DNA from: Lyophyllum atratum
Lineage: Eukaryota; Basidiomycota; Agaricomycetes; Agaricales; Lyophyllaceae
Assembly: GCA_014905825.1 (NCBI GenBank)
Contig: JACGCN010000004.1
Location: 2,521,384-2,585,383, forward strand
Length of the DNA: 64,000 nt
Reading direction: 5' to 3'
Shown here piece after piece: positions 44,428 to 56,434 of the stretch. The position numbers and the translations under genes were made by a program. Positions within the stretch are counted from its first letter, which is position 1. Each line of letters starts with the position of its first letter. Under the pieces are notes generated by a model. The model saw only the letters and a list, made by a program, of their open reading frames with translations, ran no database searches and had not been told where the DNA came from.

Positions 44428-46050
44428 CTAGTAGCCTAGATCTGGAGCTCTGCCCATGGCCGTCTTGATGGACCAGCCCGGCTCTTTGTCCTGCAGGGTT
44501 TCGAGACACGCGGAGGGAGTGAAGAACACTGTGCCTATTCTTCCTGGAGTAACGGTGTCGCCCGGCTGAGCCTGCTTGGGGGTCCAGCGCGCTATGGCGT
44601 GGAATATTTTGGAAGCCGGGAAGAAGCACAGTTGCCCCGGCCGGTAACTAAGCATTATAAGCAGTTAGAGCGTGGTAGACGACGAGGGGAGGAGGGTTAC
44701 CTGAACTTTGTATTTAGGCAAGGTACGACCATCTCCCCTCCGTCATATTGGCCCACTGGGAAACTCACCGCTGGCCCATCGTCGCCGCCATCCAGATGTG
44801 GCTCCACCTGGAGCTTGAAAACGAGGGCGCGTCCCAGCCATGGCCCGGGATCTTCTGAAACCCACACACCGGCCTCGAAAGCTTGAACGAATTTTGCGTA
44901 TTCAGCTGGGAAGAGCTTCCGGAACCATATGCCGAGGGTCTCGGCCAAAAGGGCGGTCTGGAGGTAGTGTGCTTTGATGGCGGCGGCCGCCGTTCCAGAT
45001 CTGGTGTGCTCCGATGAGAGGTAGAGACCCTGTAGAAGAACAATACATCAATTGAGAATGCTAGAGAACGTTCAAGACACTTACATCTCCACGGTGGCCC
45101 AGCTGGGTCCAGCCGTGGACAAGGTGGATGACACCGCAGCGCTCTCGGTGCTCCAAGTCAGGGTCCTCAGCGTCTGTGTAGCGCATTACGCGCGGGTCAA
45201 CGTCATCCTTTCGGAGGGGGTGGCGTCTGTCGCTTTCGCTCAGCGTCGGGTGGACGTATGAGGCAAGCCACTGCGCCGACTGGTGATACCGTGTCACGGT
45301 TTTCTCCTGAAGGAGTAGAGAGGTAAGTGAGATATCCATGTCGGACAAAAGAGATATGTCACTCACATCTAACCCGTCCAATACCCTCTCGTTGTCCGGG
45401 GCATTTTTGAAAAACTCAGCCCACTTCCTCTGATTCTCGAGGGTGAGCGGTACGACCTCGGTAGGTTCAGTGAGCTTGACCCGTGCCGCTACGAAACAGA
45501 AAAGCGGGACGTCGTCTGGGTCCACAAACATCGCAGAGTACCCCTGAGCAGGCACGGAGGGGTCTGCGAGGCGCTGGCAGTCGGCCTTGGCATCCTCGGG
45601 ACGCACTAGCTTGAGATCGGGAAGCCTGAAATCCGTCTTGAACTTGGGGGTGTAGGTGAGGAAGGCATCCGACCGTCTGTCAGCCAAGATCAGAGTCCTA
45701 CGGTAGAGGCTGTCACCGCTTCGTTTAGTCTTGGAGCCTACCAAGTCCGGAGTAAAGGCGTCAATCGGTGGATGAGGCACGAAATCGCTCGGGGATAGCC
45801 TCTGGAACAAAAGTCAGAAGTTGTAACCTTTTCCGAGGGTATGCACTAACCGGCAGCTTGGGCGCCTGATCCAAAAATGAGCAGGCTAATAAAAAACCGC
45901 AGTCAAGCAGGCGTACCTTGTCTTTCTGCTATAACCGCAAAAGCCCAGAATGAGTCATGTTATTATTCACTGGTATTAGCTTGTACAGCTTACTTTCTTG
46001 GTAGCCTTTTTAGCGGCCTTCTTCGACTTGGTTGGGGCTGATTTTGGCAT
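44428..46050 (-). CDS. cluster gene 3: 2OG-Fe(II) dioxygenase (TET/JBP-like)
   Basis: Seven exons (45994-46050, a 12-nt exon 45917-45928, a 15-nt exon 45851-45865, 45367-45801, 45085-45306, 44701-45029, 44428-44647), all in phase, give 429 residues. The N-terminus is a short basic tail, MPKSAPTKSKKAAKKATKK, probably a nuclear signal. The C-terminal double-stranded beta-helix core is visible: LQVEPHLDGGDDGPA (iron ligands HxD, His about 323), YDGGEMVVPCL, RPGQLCFFPASKIFHAIARW (distal His about 371), GRIGTVFFTPSA (2OG-binding Arg). It resembles the catalytic half of TET/JBP and related fungal 2OG oxygenases and is only distantly similar to the enzyme at 22593. Substrate cannot be told from sequence; a modified base or histone is plausible next to the BAH-PHD gene. 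Confidence 0.75.
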
Positions 46051-46911
46051 TTGAGAGAGTGGTACAAAGAAGGGTCTCCGGCATCCATGAAAATTTCACC
46101 CTGGAATCACATGACTGCGAGAATTTGCACATGACTTTACTTTTGTTGGGGACGTAATTTTTATTGGGGACACACCAAGGGCGTAAGGGGCCCAGAGACT
46201 ACAGTACTTAGGGTTAGGGTATGAGCTCTCAAATGCCCAGCACCCTCCCCTAAGTGCTGGTCGGTACGTACGTATCTCTACCCTACTGACTAAAACCAGC
46301 TTGGGGGACCACTGGCGGGGTCAGTCCGCGGGCGACGCTCGTCTGAGCGCTCGAATGCCCGGTCCTGGCCCCTGAGTGCTGGTGGGTACACGGGCGATGC
46401 TCGTCTGAGCGCTCTATGCCCGGTACCCAACCAACGGCGGGGTCAGTCCGCGGGCGACGCTCGTCTGAGCGCTCGAATGCCCGGTCCTGGCCCCTGAGTG
46501 CCGGTGGGTACACGGGCGACGCTCGTCTGAGCGCTCTATGCCCGGTACCCAACCAACGGCGGGGTCAGTCCGCGGGCGACGCTCGTCTAAGCGCTCGAAT
46601 GCCCGGAACTGGCCCCTGCGGCAGTGGGTACGCGGGCGACGCTCGTCTGAGCGCTCTATGCCCGGTACCCTGTGCAGTACGTGGGCGACGCTCGTCTGAG
46701 CGCTCGATGCCCGCACATGCGTGCTGTACTGGCCGCGAAGCCATGCACCGCCTTGCGAGGTGGAGATCCTCGACAGGGGTGATGGGTGATCACAAACAAG
46801 AGGTCTGTCTGAGTTTCAATCGCACTTATGCTTGGCTGAGTTTGAATATTCTGAGTCCTAAATTGCAAGTTTGCCCTAAACACGTTCTCCGGACGTTAAA
46901 CCAAAACCACC
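46051..46911. repeat. intergenic region with ~122-bp tandem array and telobox
   Basis: A shared upstream region for divergent genes 3 and 4. TTAGGGTTAGGG is at 46208-46219. From about 46310 to 46720 a GC-rich array repeats a ~122-bp unit three times. Each unit contains GCGACGCTCGTCTGAGCGCT twice (with the palindrome GAGCGCTC) and CAGTCCGCGGGCG once. No gene. Confidence 0.85.
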
Positions 46912-48192
46912 ATGGACAGGCGGCATAAATTGTGCCAGGAATTGATCGAAGCGGACAAGGACTTCGCAGCGAAATTCCTTCGAGCTACAGAGCAAGGTTG
47001 GGTTGGGATTCTGCGTGCGGACAAGTTTCCGAAGGGCTTTTCCGAAGCGACGGAGGGGGACGCGGCTGAAGACGGGGATTACGAACCCCGGGGTGAGCTA
47101 TTCTTCAACATCCCGCTTTTCCGAGATCCACGCTGATGATCAACAGAGCCCATCGTGAGGCAGCAGGGGGAAGATGCCGAGGAAGCCCTCAGTTGCTTGG
47201 TGCTGACGTGAAGACTACTCAGGCAGGTGTGGCGTACATTGCTAATGGACCACGATACACCGTTAAATTGTATGACGCAGGCACAAGAGGCAGAAGCCTG
47301 ACCCCGAGCGCAGGTGGCCAAGAGGAGATTCAAGCAACTCCCATTGCGCCATGCAGCGACTCAGCCGTCGGCATATGCGCTGACGAGGCGTACGAGTGGG
47401 GAGCAGAACAGGCATTCGGCAAGCTGTACCTATCTGTTGTACGCCTGAGTTACGGCTCACCAAGTCACCTCAGATGATACGTATGCTCCAGCTCAGGCCT
47501 CTGAGGATCGCGGACGTGACAGCCCTGGAGGGTCCCGTCGTCCCAGCGTGGAGGTGCGAGCGCAGAGCCCAGTGCCGCCTGTGATCTCGGCCTCTGAAAG
47601 GGAGCTAGAGGAGCGATCTGACTCTGGCATGGAGACAGACAAGTCAAGCAGTAGTGGGCAAGACGACCCACCTCCACGCAAACCAAAGCCTGGAAGGCGA
47701 CCGGTTTACATCGCATCTCCTCGTAAGCCCAAGTTGACACCGACCCCGCCGTCCTCGCTTGGGATTATCCCGGCGCCTTTCCGGTCTTCGCCGATGAAGA
47801 CAAAGAAGAGAGCATCAGATACAGAGGTAAAACAATGGGTCAGGGATGCATCGCGGCTGCAGCAGTTCTACGATGAACATCACGCGACCGACCGGGTGGA
47901 AGAGATCCTGGACTTCGTTTGTGGGTTGGGGGCCGCAGAGCATGCGGTCCCGGAAGCACACCGTATCAGGAAGCTGCTCGATGCACAGCGGGTGAGTAGT
48001 CTTAAGTCACAGCTCCATTGAAAAGGCTCATGAGGTCATTAGCTGCGAATGTTACAAAAGACGTTGCAGGCTACGACGACCGCGCTGGTGGCCAATAAAT
48101 CATTGCTGGACAAGAGAATAACGAGTGAACAAAGGGTCGTAAGTATTTGGGGATCGGCAGTCATAGGGTTGGTAAGGGGCCTAGATCCCTAG
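46912..48192 (+). CDS. cluster gene 4: predicted disordered basic protein, model approximate
   Basis: Starts MDRRHKLCQELIEADKDFAA in a strong context (ACCATGG). Exons that fit by phase are 46912-47092 and 47147-47199. Next are a poorly defined exon near 47311-47390 (VAKRRFKQLPLRHAATQPSA) and one from about 47475 to 47994 (RPSVEVRAQSPVPPVISASE, PPPRKPKPGRRPVYIASPRK, VKQWVRDASRLQQFYDEHHA). A last exon ends at 48192 (LRMLQKTLQATTTALVANKS). The middle is Ser/Pro/Arg-rich; the C-terminal part is helical and perhaps coiled. No known domain. Exon borders in the middle are uncertain, so the gene could instead be two short genes. Confidence 0.5.
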
Positions 48193-48371
48193 TCAGACCG
48201 GCTGGATAATTGTACCACCGCCCTCCCCCGATCGTGAGAACTTGCGCACGCGCACAGAAATATGAGGCGTCCGTAGCCGATTTATGTTTCAGGCCCTATC
48301 GAGATTGATGTAAATTTATTTCATTGGTATAAATTGGAAACTTTTATTGAGGCAGGATTTCACTGTCTATC

Positions 48372-49504
48372 ATGCCCCAGTTGCGGCCACGAAAGGCGGG
48401 ACGCGCCAATCAGCAGCTGCGAGCATCGGCTTCTACTCCTTCCGTTCAAGAATTCGAGCAGCTGCATCGCGTCGAACCTCTGATGGTCCGGGATGAAGTG
48501 GAAACCCAGAACAAGGGGAAACCGGTGTGGGTGGAGTTCTACGACAATGACGAGTGAGTCTCGGTCTCTACAGCGTGGTTTTCTGCTGATACCTAAGCCA
48601 ATAGTATTTTCGTCCGCCATGTGGATATTCCCACCAAGCCAGAGCCCGGAGATTACTGGAAGGCAAAAATTCAAGCCGTTAGGTCTGATCATGGCACGGG
48701 CAAGACATGGGTAGCGGTGAAGTGGTATTACTCCAGAACCGACTTCGAGGATACCAAATGGAAGACGAGTTTAGAGTGAGTTCCGCCCTTGTCTCTCACA
48801 TTACTTAGACGCTCAATGTTTGACGTCAGAAAAGCGATTATTCCCTGCTTGGGAGACGCCGAGTTGGTGCTATCTGACCATGTGGACATAATCGAGCCGC
48901 GCTGCATAGAATGTGAGTGATCATGACGGTCGCAGCCTTCCCAGCCATTCACCTTTTTTCTGTAGCCCCCCTGAAAGTGGTGGCGTTCAATGACCTCCTA
49001 AGGGTGTCTCACGTCCCCCGCGGCGCCTGGTTCATGCGCTTAACAGTCGAGTTGAGCACTGCCAAGCGTGGGTCATTGAAGGTAAGCGGTTTGCCGTATG
49101 TGGCAAATATTGTTACTGATGAAGAACCTTCATGCGATCAGGGGGTGAATGGGTCTTGCGTGTGTGGTCAGATCTACGATCCCAAGGAAGATATTCAGCG
49201 CTACTGCCCGGAGTGCGAGTGTTGGTACCATCACGCATGCATGGACATCAATATGCCTTATGAGCGTGATGCGACACTATCGCCTGCGGCTGCGATCGCG
49301 CAGATCCCTTGCGTTCGTGGACTGACATCGCACACAGGCTCGGTCAGCGGCCCAGGCGCAAGGCTTTCGGAACTTGAAGGCTGGTTGGAGGAGGATAAAC
49401 TCCCGGACAACTGGCGAGAACGCCTGGGAGAAAGGTTTTGTACCAAGGCGGAGGAGACGGATTGGGGCAGATACCAGTGCCCCACCTGCGCATCAATAAT
49501 CTAG
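48372..49504 (+). CDS. cluster gene 5: BAH-PHD chromatin reader
   Basis: Exons 48372-48553, 48605-48775, 48830-48912 and 48966-49504, all in phase. A BAH domain spans about residues 50-190: GKPVWVEFYDND, IFVRHVDIPTKPEPGDYWKA, WVAVKWYYSRTDFEDTKW, AELVLSDHVDIIEPRCIE. The ELVLSDH..II pattern is typical of BAH modules, which bind nucleosomes or methylated histone tails. A PHD finger follows: CVCGQIYDPKEDIQRYCPEC, CWYHHACMDI, with the last Cys pair YQCPTCASII at the C-terminus after a ~70-residue insertion. A donor-like GTAAGC at 49081 is not used because splicing there would bring an early stop. It acts presumably in the nucleus. Same strand as genes 4 and 6, about 180 and 210 bp away. Confidence 0.85.
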
Positions 49505-49715
49505 CATAGATCGCGCAATATATCAATTTCCAATCGTTATTTTTAGGATCCATCAATGAGCCTCGGCTGCAGGCAACTAAATGTTTTTGCGATAACTGTC
49601 TATTTGATGGACTGATTGGGCTGACCTGCCGGTAGCGTTAGAGCAGATTAAGGGTTAGGCATGGCGGGGATATACATACACCGTTCTTCGCCCCCGCCCC
49701 ACCCCCCTCTGAAGG

Positions 49716-52700
49716 ATGGACCTCGACTCCATGGCTGAAGCTTTCCAGGAAATTTTATCCAGCATCGATTCCGACGGGGTTGAGGACCGGGACCTGGATG
49801 AGATGGGTGCTGCATTTGAGTCGATGTTATCCCGCGTTGGGGAAGAGAGTCCTCCCAGGTCGCTAACCCGCGCAGGGATGTTTGACACAGGCCGCCACCC
49901 CCCAACACCACCGGATCCGACTCTTGACGACATGGAAGCTTTTTTCGACAGTTATGTGAGCGAGCATTTTTTTCTCTTACGCTGCTCTCGTTATGGGAAT
50001 ACAGATTGAAGCCACGGAACCAACCCCTCCCCCTTCGAGGTCATCGAGTCGAAGACGACTGACCCGGCCACCGAAAAGGAAAGGAGGACGAACGGACGAT
50101 GCTAGCCGTTCCTCCGGATTATCCGGTGCCGAACCCTTTCCGTCAACGGAGCGCACCCCATCAATAGACCTGAGCCTTGACAAGATGCAGGCCATGTTCG
50201 ACAGTATTGTGAGTGAGCATTTTTTTCTCTTATGCTGCTCTCGTTATGGGAATACAGATTGAAGCCACGGAACCAACCCCTCCCCCTTCGAGGTCATCGA
50301 GTCCAAGACGACTGACCCGGCCACCGAAAAGGAAAAGAGGACGAACGGACGATGCTAGCCGTTCCTCCGGATTATCCGGTGCCGAACCCTTTCCGTCAAC
50401 GGAGCGCACCCCATCAATAGACCTGAGCCTTGACAAGATGCAGGCCATGTTCGACAGTATTGTGAGTGAGCATTTTTTTCTCTTATGCTGCTCTCGTTAT
50501 GGGAATACAGATTGCAGCCACGGAACCAATCCCTCGCTCTTCGAGGTCATCCAGACCAAGACGACCCACGCGGTCACGCAAAAAGAGAGGAGGACTGAGG
50601 CGGGATTCTAGCAGTCCCTCTGGATCATCAACCCGGGGTTCTGGCAGTTCCTCTGGATCATCTAGTCCGGAACGTTTTGCGACTCCGGAGCGCACACCAG
50701 CGCCCGACCAAGAAGGCAGGGAGCCTGTAGATGCAGCGATGGACCCGCTCGGTGCGTAATGCGCCGTGTTCGCATGATATTGTAAGACTGAGGGTTCCAA
50801 TGCAGATGAGTACTTCCTGGATCCTAATCACTGGGCTACTGCATTACGTGCCCTGCGTACCTTGAAGGACCGCGTTTGGATAGAGACCACGATCATTGAC
50901 ATGTGGCTCATGAGGCTGTGGTTGGATCAAGGTCGACGGAACATTCGATATGTTCCAACAATTTATGTCCGTCAGCATGCACCTGATTTCTCGCTGGAGG
51001 AGATTCTTCGATATCGTCGTCTGTACAGGCTTCCGGTGGAAGGACGCACACCTCTGATCGTTATCTCAGGAGTTCTTCATATAGGGGGCAATCACTTTTG
51101 CGCGGTGATTTTTGAACCGGAGGCTCGGGAGATACACGTTCTCGGCCGGCGGTATATGGAAACCTCAGTTCACTCCATTTCGCATGATTGGGACGAATGG
51201 GGAGGGAGGCAAATCTGGAGGAATCTCGCCACTTTGCACGGATGGGAAGTTACGGAAATGACCGTTCGTGAAGTCAACTGGCAACAGAATGGATTTGACT
51301 GCGGGCCGATCGCGTGCCAAGTTCTCGAGCATATCTGGACCAATGGCTTCCAAAAGACAGGCCTCGTCTGGGACCTCCCTCCCCTTCCATGTGTGCATCC
51401 ATTACGACTCAGGATGGCGACTTCTATCCATCACCAGGCGTTGACAAGCCACCGTCGGCTGAGAGCAGCCCCACGCGGAGATGACGTTTTTGAAGGTCTC
51501 CGAGATCGCCTTGATTCCGACCTTGACCAGCGCCTTCGCGCGGACCCGGGCTTGCACCTGAGGGTGGTCGACCAGAATCTCAGGAAGATCCTCCGCAAGT
51601 GCCGGGCGTGCCGGGTATCCGCTGCACAGCGTCGTAAGCAGCCGAAGGTTCGCGGCAGCGAGAAACAACCTGAACACGGCGATGATGATGTGGAGCGTGC
51701 GAAGAATAAGCCAGGCTATGAAGAAGGGTCCGACGCAGATGACCCTCCTGCAATTCGTAACAAGAGGTATCATGTCCAAGACTGGGACCAAGCCGCCATG
51801 GGTCGCTTTCCGCAACCCATCCCGCCTGTAGATCTTCCCCGCCTCACATGTGCCCCCCATCTACTGTGGCGCTCGCCAGACAGGGACTTTGATGAATACG
51901 AGCAGGGTCCTACATTGCAAGCTCTGGAGCGTGTTGAGAATCTAACGCTCATGGAAGGGAATCTTAACCTGGTCTATCTCGCAGAACAAATCATCAGCAA
52001 CCCTTGGACCACGTTCAAGGACTACGGATATAGGTTGGAGCCTAAGTTTCTACAGCAGTTCCATCTAACGGAGCCTGTGTTGACGCGGGAGCATATGATG
52101 GTCGTCGGTTTACGGCAACCCTCCCCACCTTCGGAAGAGATGGAATCAACTGTCCAGAAGACCAGGCGTGGAGATCTCATCCAGGTCTTTGACCGCGTTG
52201 TCATGGGCGCCCAGGAAATGATAGACGCAGCCGACGCCGAGCGCGACGACTCGTTATTTGTTACGGGGACCACGTCGGAGGGCGAATATATATATGTCGA
52301 CCTTTGCCGCGACGCCGTTCAAGTCTCCGAAGATGACTATGTACGAAGCTGCGACATCGACAGTTTGATCTGGATCTCAAAGCATCCTCGGGTTGCTCAG
52401 GCCGCCAACATCTTCACCGCGCCCGTCATACGAGACAAGGCACCCATCGCGAAACACAATCATGTGTACGTGGACGTCCTTTTACCCCCCAGTGAAGCCG
52501 ATCGGGATCGAGGGGGAGGCCGTACGGAATGGGTAGAGCGACGGTTCCGGCTCAGCAGGATCCCGCACTTGGCTCTGGGCAAGATGGGCGACGCGGGATG
52601 CAACGTAAACATCTTGATGTTCTTCCCTCGGATGCCGCATCAACATCCACACACCTTCCGGTGGGCGAACAAGTTACCTCCCCACCTTCTGAACATATTC

Positions 52701-54735
52701 TGGGATCAGGTGGTAATCCCTGCGATGAGGTCCACCACAGACCAATATCGACACGCTCACGTAGGCCTCGACCGAGACCACGTCACCTTTAAGCAGAGAA
52801 AGGGGGCACAAAACAAAGTCTCGACCGTTCCATTCCAACCAGACGCTTTCTGGCAGCTGACCAAGAGCATATCAGACTTGGTGAGGTGAAACTTACGTCG
52901 AGTTAAATGCAGCGATCTCATTATACATCCTAGATAACCAGTCGGCACGACGACGAGGGCGAGGAAGACCTTGAAATGTTTGGATCTGCATTCTATGTGT
53001 TCGAGGTCAAGGGTTCGCAAAAGCACACCAACAACACGGAGAGTGAGGAGAAACCACTCGACCAAAGCCTAAGACAGGCTGTGAAAGATTTCCGCCACCA
53101 ATTCTCTTGCCTGGACTGGGAATACATGGAGGATCGTGAGCACGGCGAGCTGATATGCGATGTTGGGTTCACGATCAACGCACGACACCCTGAGCCCTTG
53201 GTTGGGCTTTGGCGGCTGGACTGCTTGGAGGCATCTTATGGCGCAGCAGGATATCTGAGGGGCAACATACATCGCATCAACACGCTGTCACACTACGGAG
53301 CTATGCAGGCCGAGACCCCCCGGGACCGAGCAGAAAGCACCCACGTTATGTTTCGTTCTTCTTACAATCAGGCGTACGAGGTCGTGCGTTCCACGGACAA
53401 TACCCGGAATCTGTTCTTGGAGAAGGATGTGTACAATCTGGAGAAGTCGTTCCTATCCGACAGCAAGTCGGTATGCGACCTATACGATGGACGACCAAAG
53501 AAGCTCCATTACGGGGTACGGGACGAATTTAGGATATCCGGGTTAGCTTTGAAGGAGCTGGACACTTATGTGGACGAGATGGTACGTGGAACGGTCCTCC
53601 GGTCGATCGCCGAGCTTACCAGCCGCAGACGAGGGACTTCCTATCATCGGGGCCCATCGTCTGGATACGATCCTCTGTTTGGTTCGAGTTCCTACGGAGG
53701 AGGGTCAGGCAGCTGACCCACCTTCAAGAACTGATTCACGGCTTCAATCTTCCGAACTATGGGATCATATCAGGGCTCATGAGCTACCTAATGCAGTCGG
53801 TCTTGTCGACGCCGACCATGGTGAACTCGTACGTCCGCGAGAGCCTGGGTCTCCTGAACTTCAAGGCATCGACGGATCGGCACGGCATGTTCTTCCTTCA
53901 CGAGCTGGACCTCACCAGAGACCACATCATACCTGGGATCCTGGAATGCGACGATCTGCAGGTGCAGCGTATACTGGGAATTGCACCTAAGCGCAGCCAA
54001 AACCGGAGGCGCCCGCGGGACGTTGACGAAGACAGCTACCCGCTGGGTAGCACGCCGAGCTGGCGGCAAGTTCAACGATCCCTGCAATCGAAGCCGTGGG
54101 AGCTCATGCGCGACTGGGAGTGGTCTCCCGAATTGGAGGCCTACATGGGGGACGACGACGCGTCTTCAGGGCAGAGGGCCGCTGGCGATTTGTTTGTGAA
54201 TTTTACGAGGCAACTATGGCTGGGCCTCAATCCTCACTGGCAAAGCAGCACTGAAAAGGCTTCTCCGAAGAATGTCAAAGAAGCCTTGGAAACTTGGAGT
54301 GTTGACGCGGTGGCGGAACGGGTGAAAGACGTGAAGTTTTTGGCGTGCAATGCGGGATTGGAGGGCAACATACCCGGGAGAAAACACAAGTCGTTCTTGA
54401 CACGCGTATCCCGGTATTTCCGAAGGAACTACGGCAGCCAGAAGGGGTTTTGGAGTAACGTTGCTGAAGAAGGAGTAGGTTTTGGGTCCACATACGTGAC
54501 GATGTGCGAGGACCTCGAGGACGACAAGATTCAAGAGCTGGACGGCTACCTCGGTACGCTCCTCTCATACTGCCAATGTCTCCCGACCTCGTCCTCCGAA
54601 GCGCCTTGGATTGTGTCTCAAGGACAGGTCCAAATGGATACTAATCCGAGGTACTACCGCTTGCTCTCGATTGGAGCTGGGTCGGCGTTGAAAAGGTCGA
54701 CGCGAAGTGCACCTGCATTATACCGTCCTGTATAA
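49716..54735 (+). CDS. cluster gene 6: large protein with Ulp1-like cysteine protease domain
   Basis: Exons 49716-49955, 50005-50208, 50258-50461, 50511-50751, 50806-52880, 52934-53581 and 53623-54735 give 1574 residues in one continuous phase. The first ~300 residues are disordered and include a 68-residue exon present twice in near-identical form plus a diverged third copy. Residues about 297-500 resemble Ulp1/SENP (C48) SUMO proteases: GGNHFCAVIF (catalytic His) and VNWQQNGFDCGPIACQVLEH (oxyanion Gln and nucleophile Cys). The acidic residue normally after the His is not obvious (IHVLGRR in its place). The remaining ~1000 residues have no recognised domain. The last codons (ALYRPV stop) lie inside block III, so the natural C-terminus has been replaced or cut. 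Confidence 0.75.
50005..50510 (+). repeat. tandem exon-plus-intron duplication, 253-bp unit
   Basis: Exon 204 bp plus intron 49 bp, repeated: 50005-50257 and 50258-50510 differ at only a few bases. A preceding intron (49956-50004) and a following exon (50511-) are diverged members. The unit keeps reading frame (68 codons). Confidence 0.93.
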
Positions 54736-55676
54736 GAGTACTCTTATATACAAATATCAAATTTTTGGGGATGTTAGGGGTCCAAACGAGAGGTTATATA
54801 TGTACCAATGAACCTTTAAAAAAGCTAAGAAATCGGCGGTCCGGTTGTGGAGAAAAAGGAGGGTAAAGTTGCGTGCTCCTGGAAGTAAATAAGTCACGTG
54901 ACGTGGACCGTCATTTACCGTAATGCTTGGTGTGAACCGTCCTTCACCGTAATTGAGGTGAAAAGTGGAAACCCAGGTGCGAAACCAGGTGCGACGGATA
55001 ACCCAGGTGCAAAAACAGGTGCGAGGCCAGGTGCGACGGATGCGGGGAGGTGCGACAGGAGGTGGGAATGGTACAAGGGCAGGTGCGGAACCAGGTGCGA
55101 CGGATAACCCAGGTGCAACGGATGAGACCAGGTGCGAGAGGAGGTGCGACGGATGAGGGGAGGTGCCACGGGAGGTGCGAATGGTACAAGGGGAGGTGCG
55201 GAACCAGGTGCGACGGATAACCCAGGTGCGAGACCAGGTGCGACGGGAGGTGCGAATGGTACAAGGGGAGGTGCGGAACCAGGTGCGACGGATAACCCAG
55301 GTGCGAGACCAGGTGCGACGGGAGGTGCGACATATAAACCAGGTGCGACGGATGAGACCAGGTGCGAGAGGAGGTGCGACGGATGAAGGGAGGTGCGACG
55401 GGAGGTGCGAATGGTATAAGGGGAGGTGCGGAACCAGGGGCGACGGTTAACCCAGGTGCGAGACCAGGTGCGACGGGAGGTGCGAAGTCAAAACCAGGTG
55501 CGAATTGTACAAGGGGAGGTGCGAAGCCAGGTGCGATGGTATAAACCAGGTGCGGAACCAGGTGCGACGGATAACCCAGGTGTGGGGGAGGTGCAACAGC
55601 AGGTGCGAGAGGTACAAGGGCAGGTGCAACGGGAGGTGTAACGGTATAAAGCAGGTGCGAGACCAGGTTTGGCATG

Positions 55677-55757
55677 GACACATGGTATACTTGGTTATCA
55701 CGCACGCTTTGTCTGCGACTCAGCTGGCGGTCCCGGGTTCAATGCCCGGGTGTGTCA
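55677..55757 (+). tRNA. tRNA-like sequence, copy 7
   Basis: Block III equivalent of copies 1 and 4. Confidence 0.5.
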
Positions 55758-56434
55758 ATCACCACTAGTGGCAAGATTTTCTTATTGTCATCTTTCTTTG
55801 CACCTTTCTCTCAAAATGTTGTGTTTCTAGTGATTTTCGCGTGAATGCTGACGGGGTAAAGTTGCGTGCTCCTGGAAGTAAATAAGTCACGTGACGTGGA
55901 CCGTCATTCACCGTAATTGAGGTGTAAAGTGGAAAAAGTGGAAACCCAGGTGCGAAACCAGGTGCGACGGATAACCCAGGTGCGACGGGAGGTGCGACGG
56001 GAGGTGCGACATATAAACCAGGTGCGAAAGGGTTAAGGGGAGGTGCGAAGCCAGGTGCGACGGTATAAACCAGGTGGGTGACCAGGTGCGACGGATAATC
56101 CAGGTGTGGGGGAGGTGCGACAGCAGGTGCGAGAGGTACAAGGGCAGGTGCAACGGGAGGTGTAACGGTATAAAGCAGGTGTGAGAGGAGGTGCGACGGA
56201 TGAGGGGAGGTGCGACAGGAGGTGCGAATGGTACGAGACCAGGTGCGAGACCAGGTGCAACGGGAGGTGCGAGGTGAAAAACCATGCAACCTCGGTATGT
56301 TGGAACCCTTATTGTCCTTTCCCGAATCAACATCGACCTGTGGCGGCGGCATTCCGACTGATTCCTTACTTTTTTCCCCGTTCCATCTCCTTCCCGAAAA
56401 TGCCATCGACATCAACACTCACTGACTTTGAGAT

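Larger units (their letters stand above)
38636..54715. mobile_element. six-gene cluster, body of a 20.6 kb tandem unit
   Basis: The 16 kb between blocks II and III holds six genes. Its first ~420 bp recur directly after block III (38636-39056 equals 58130-58551 with one inserted T). Block plus cluster thus forms a tandem unit (34148 to 54716, period 20,568 bp). The blocks carry relics of a cluster gene, which ties block and cluster to the same element family. No transposase, recombinase or terminal inverted repeat is recognised, so calling it mobile is an inference from amplification and context. Confidence 0.5.
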
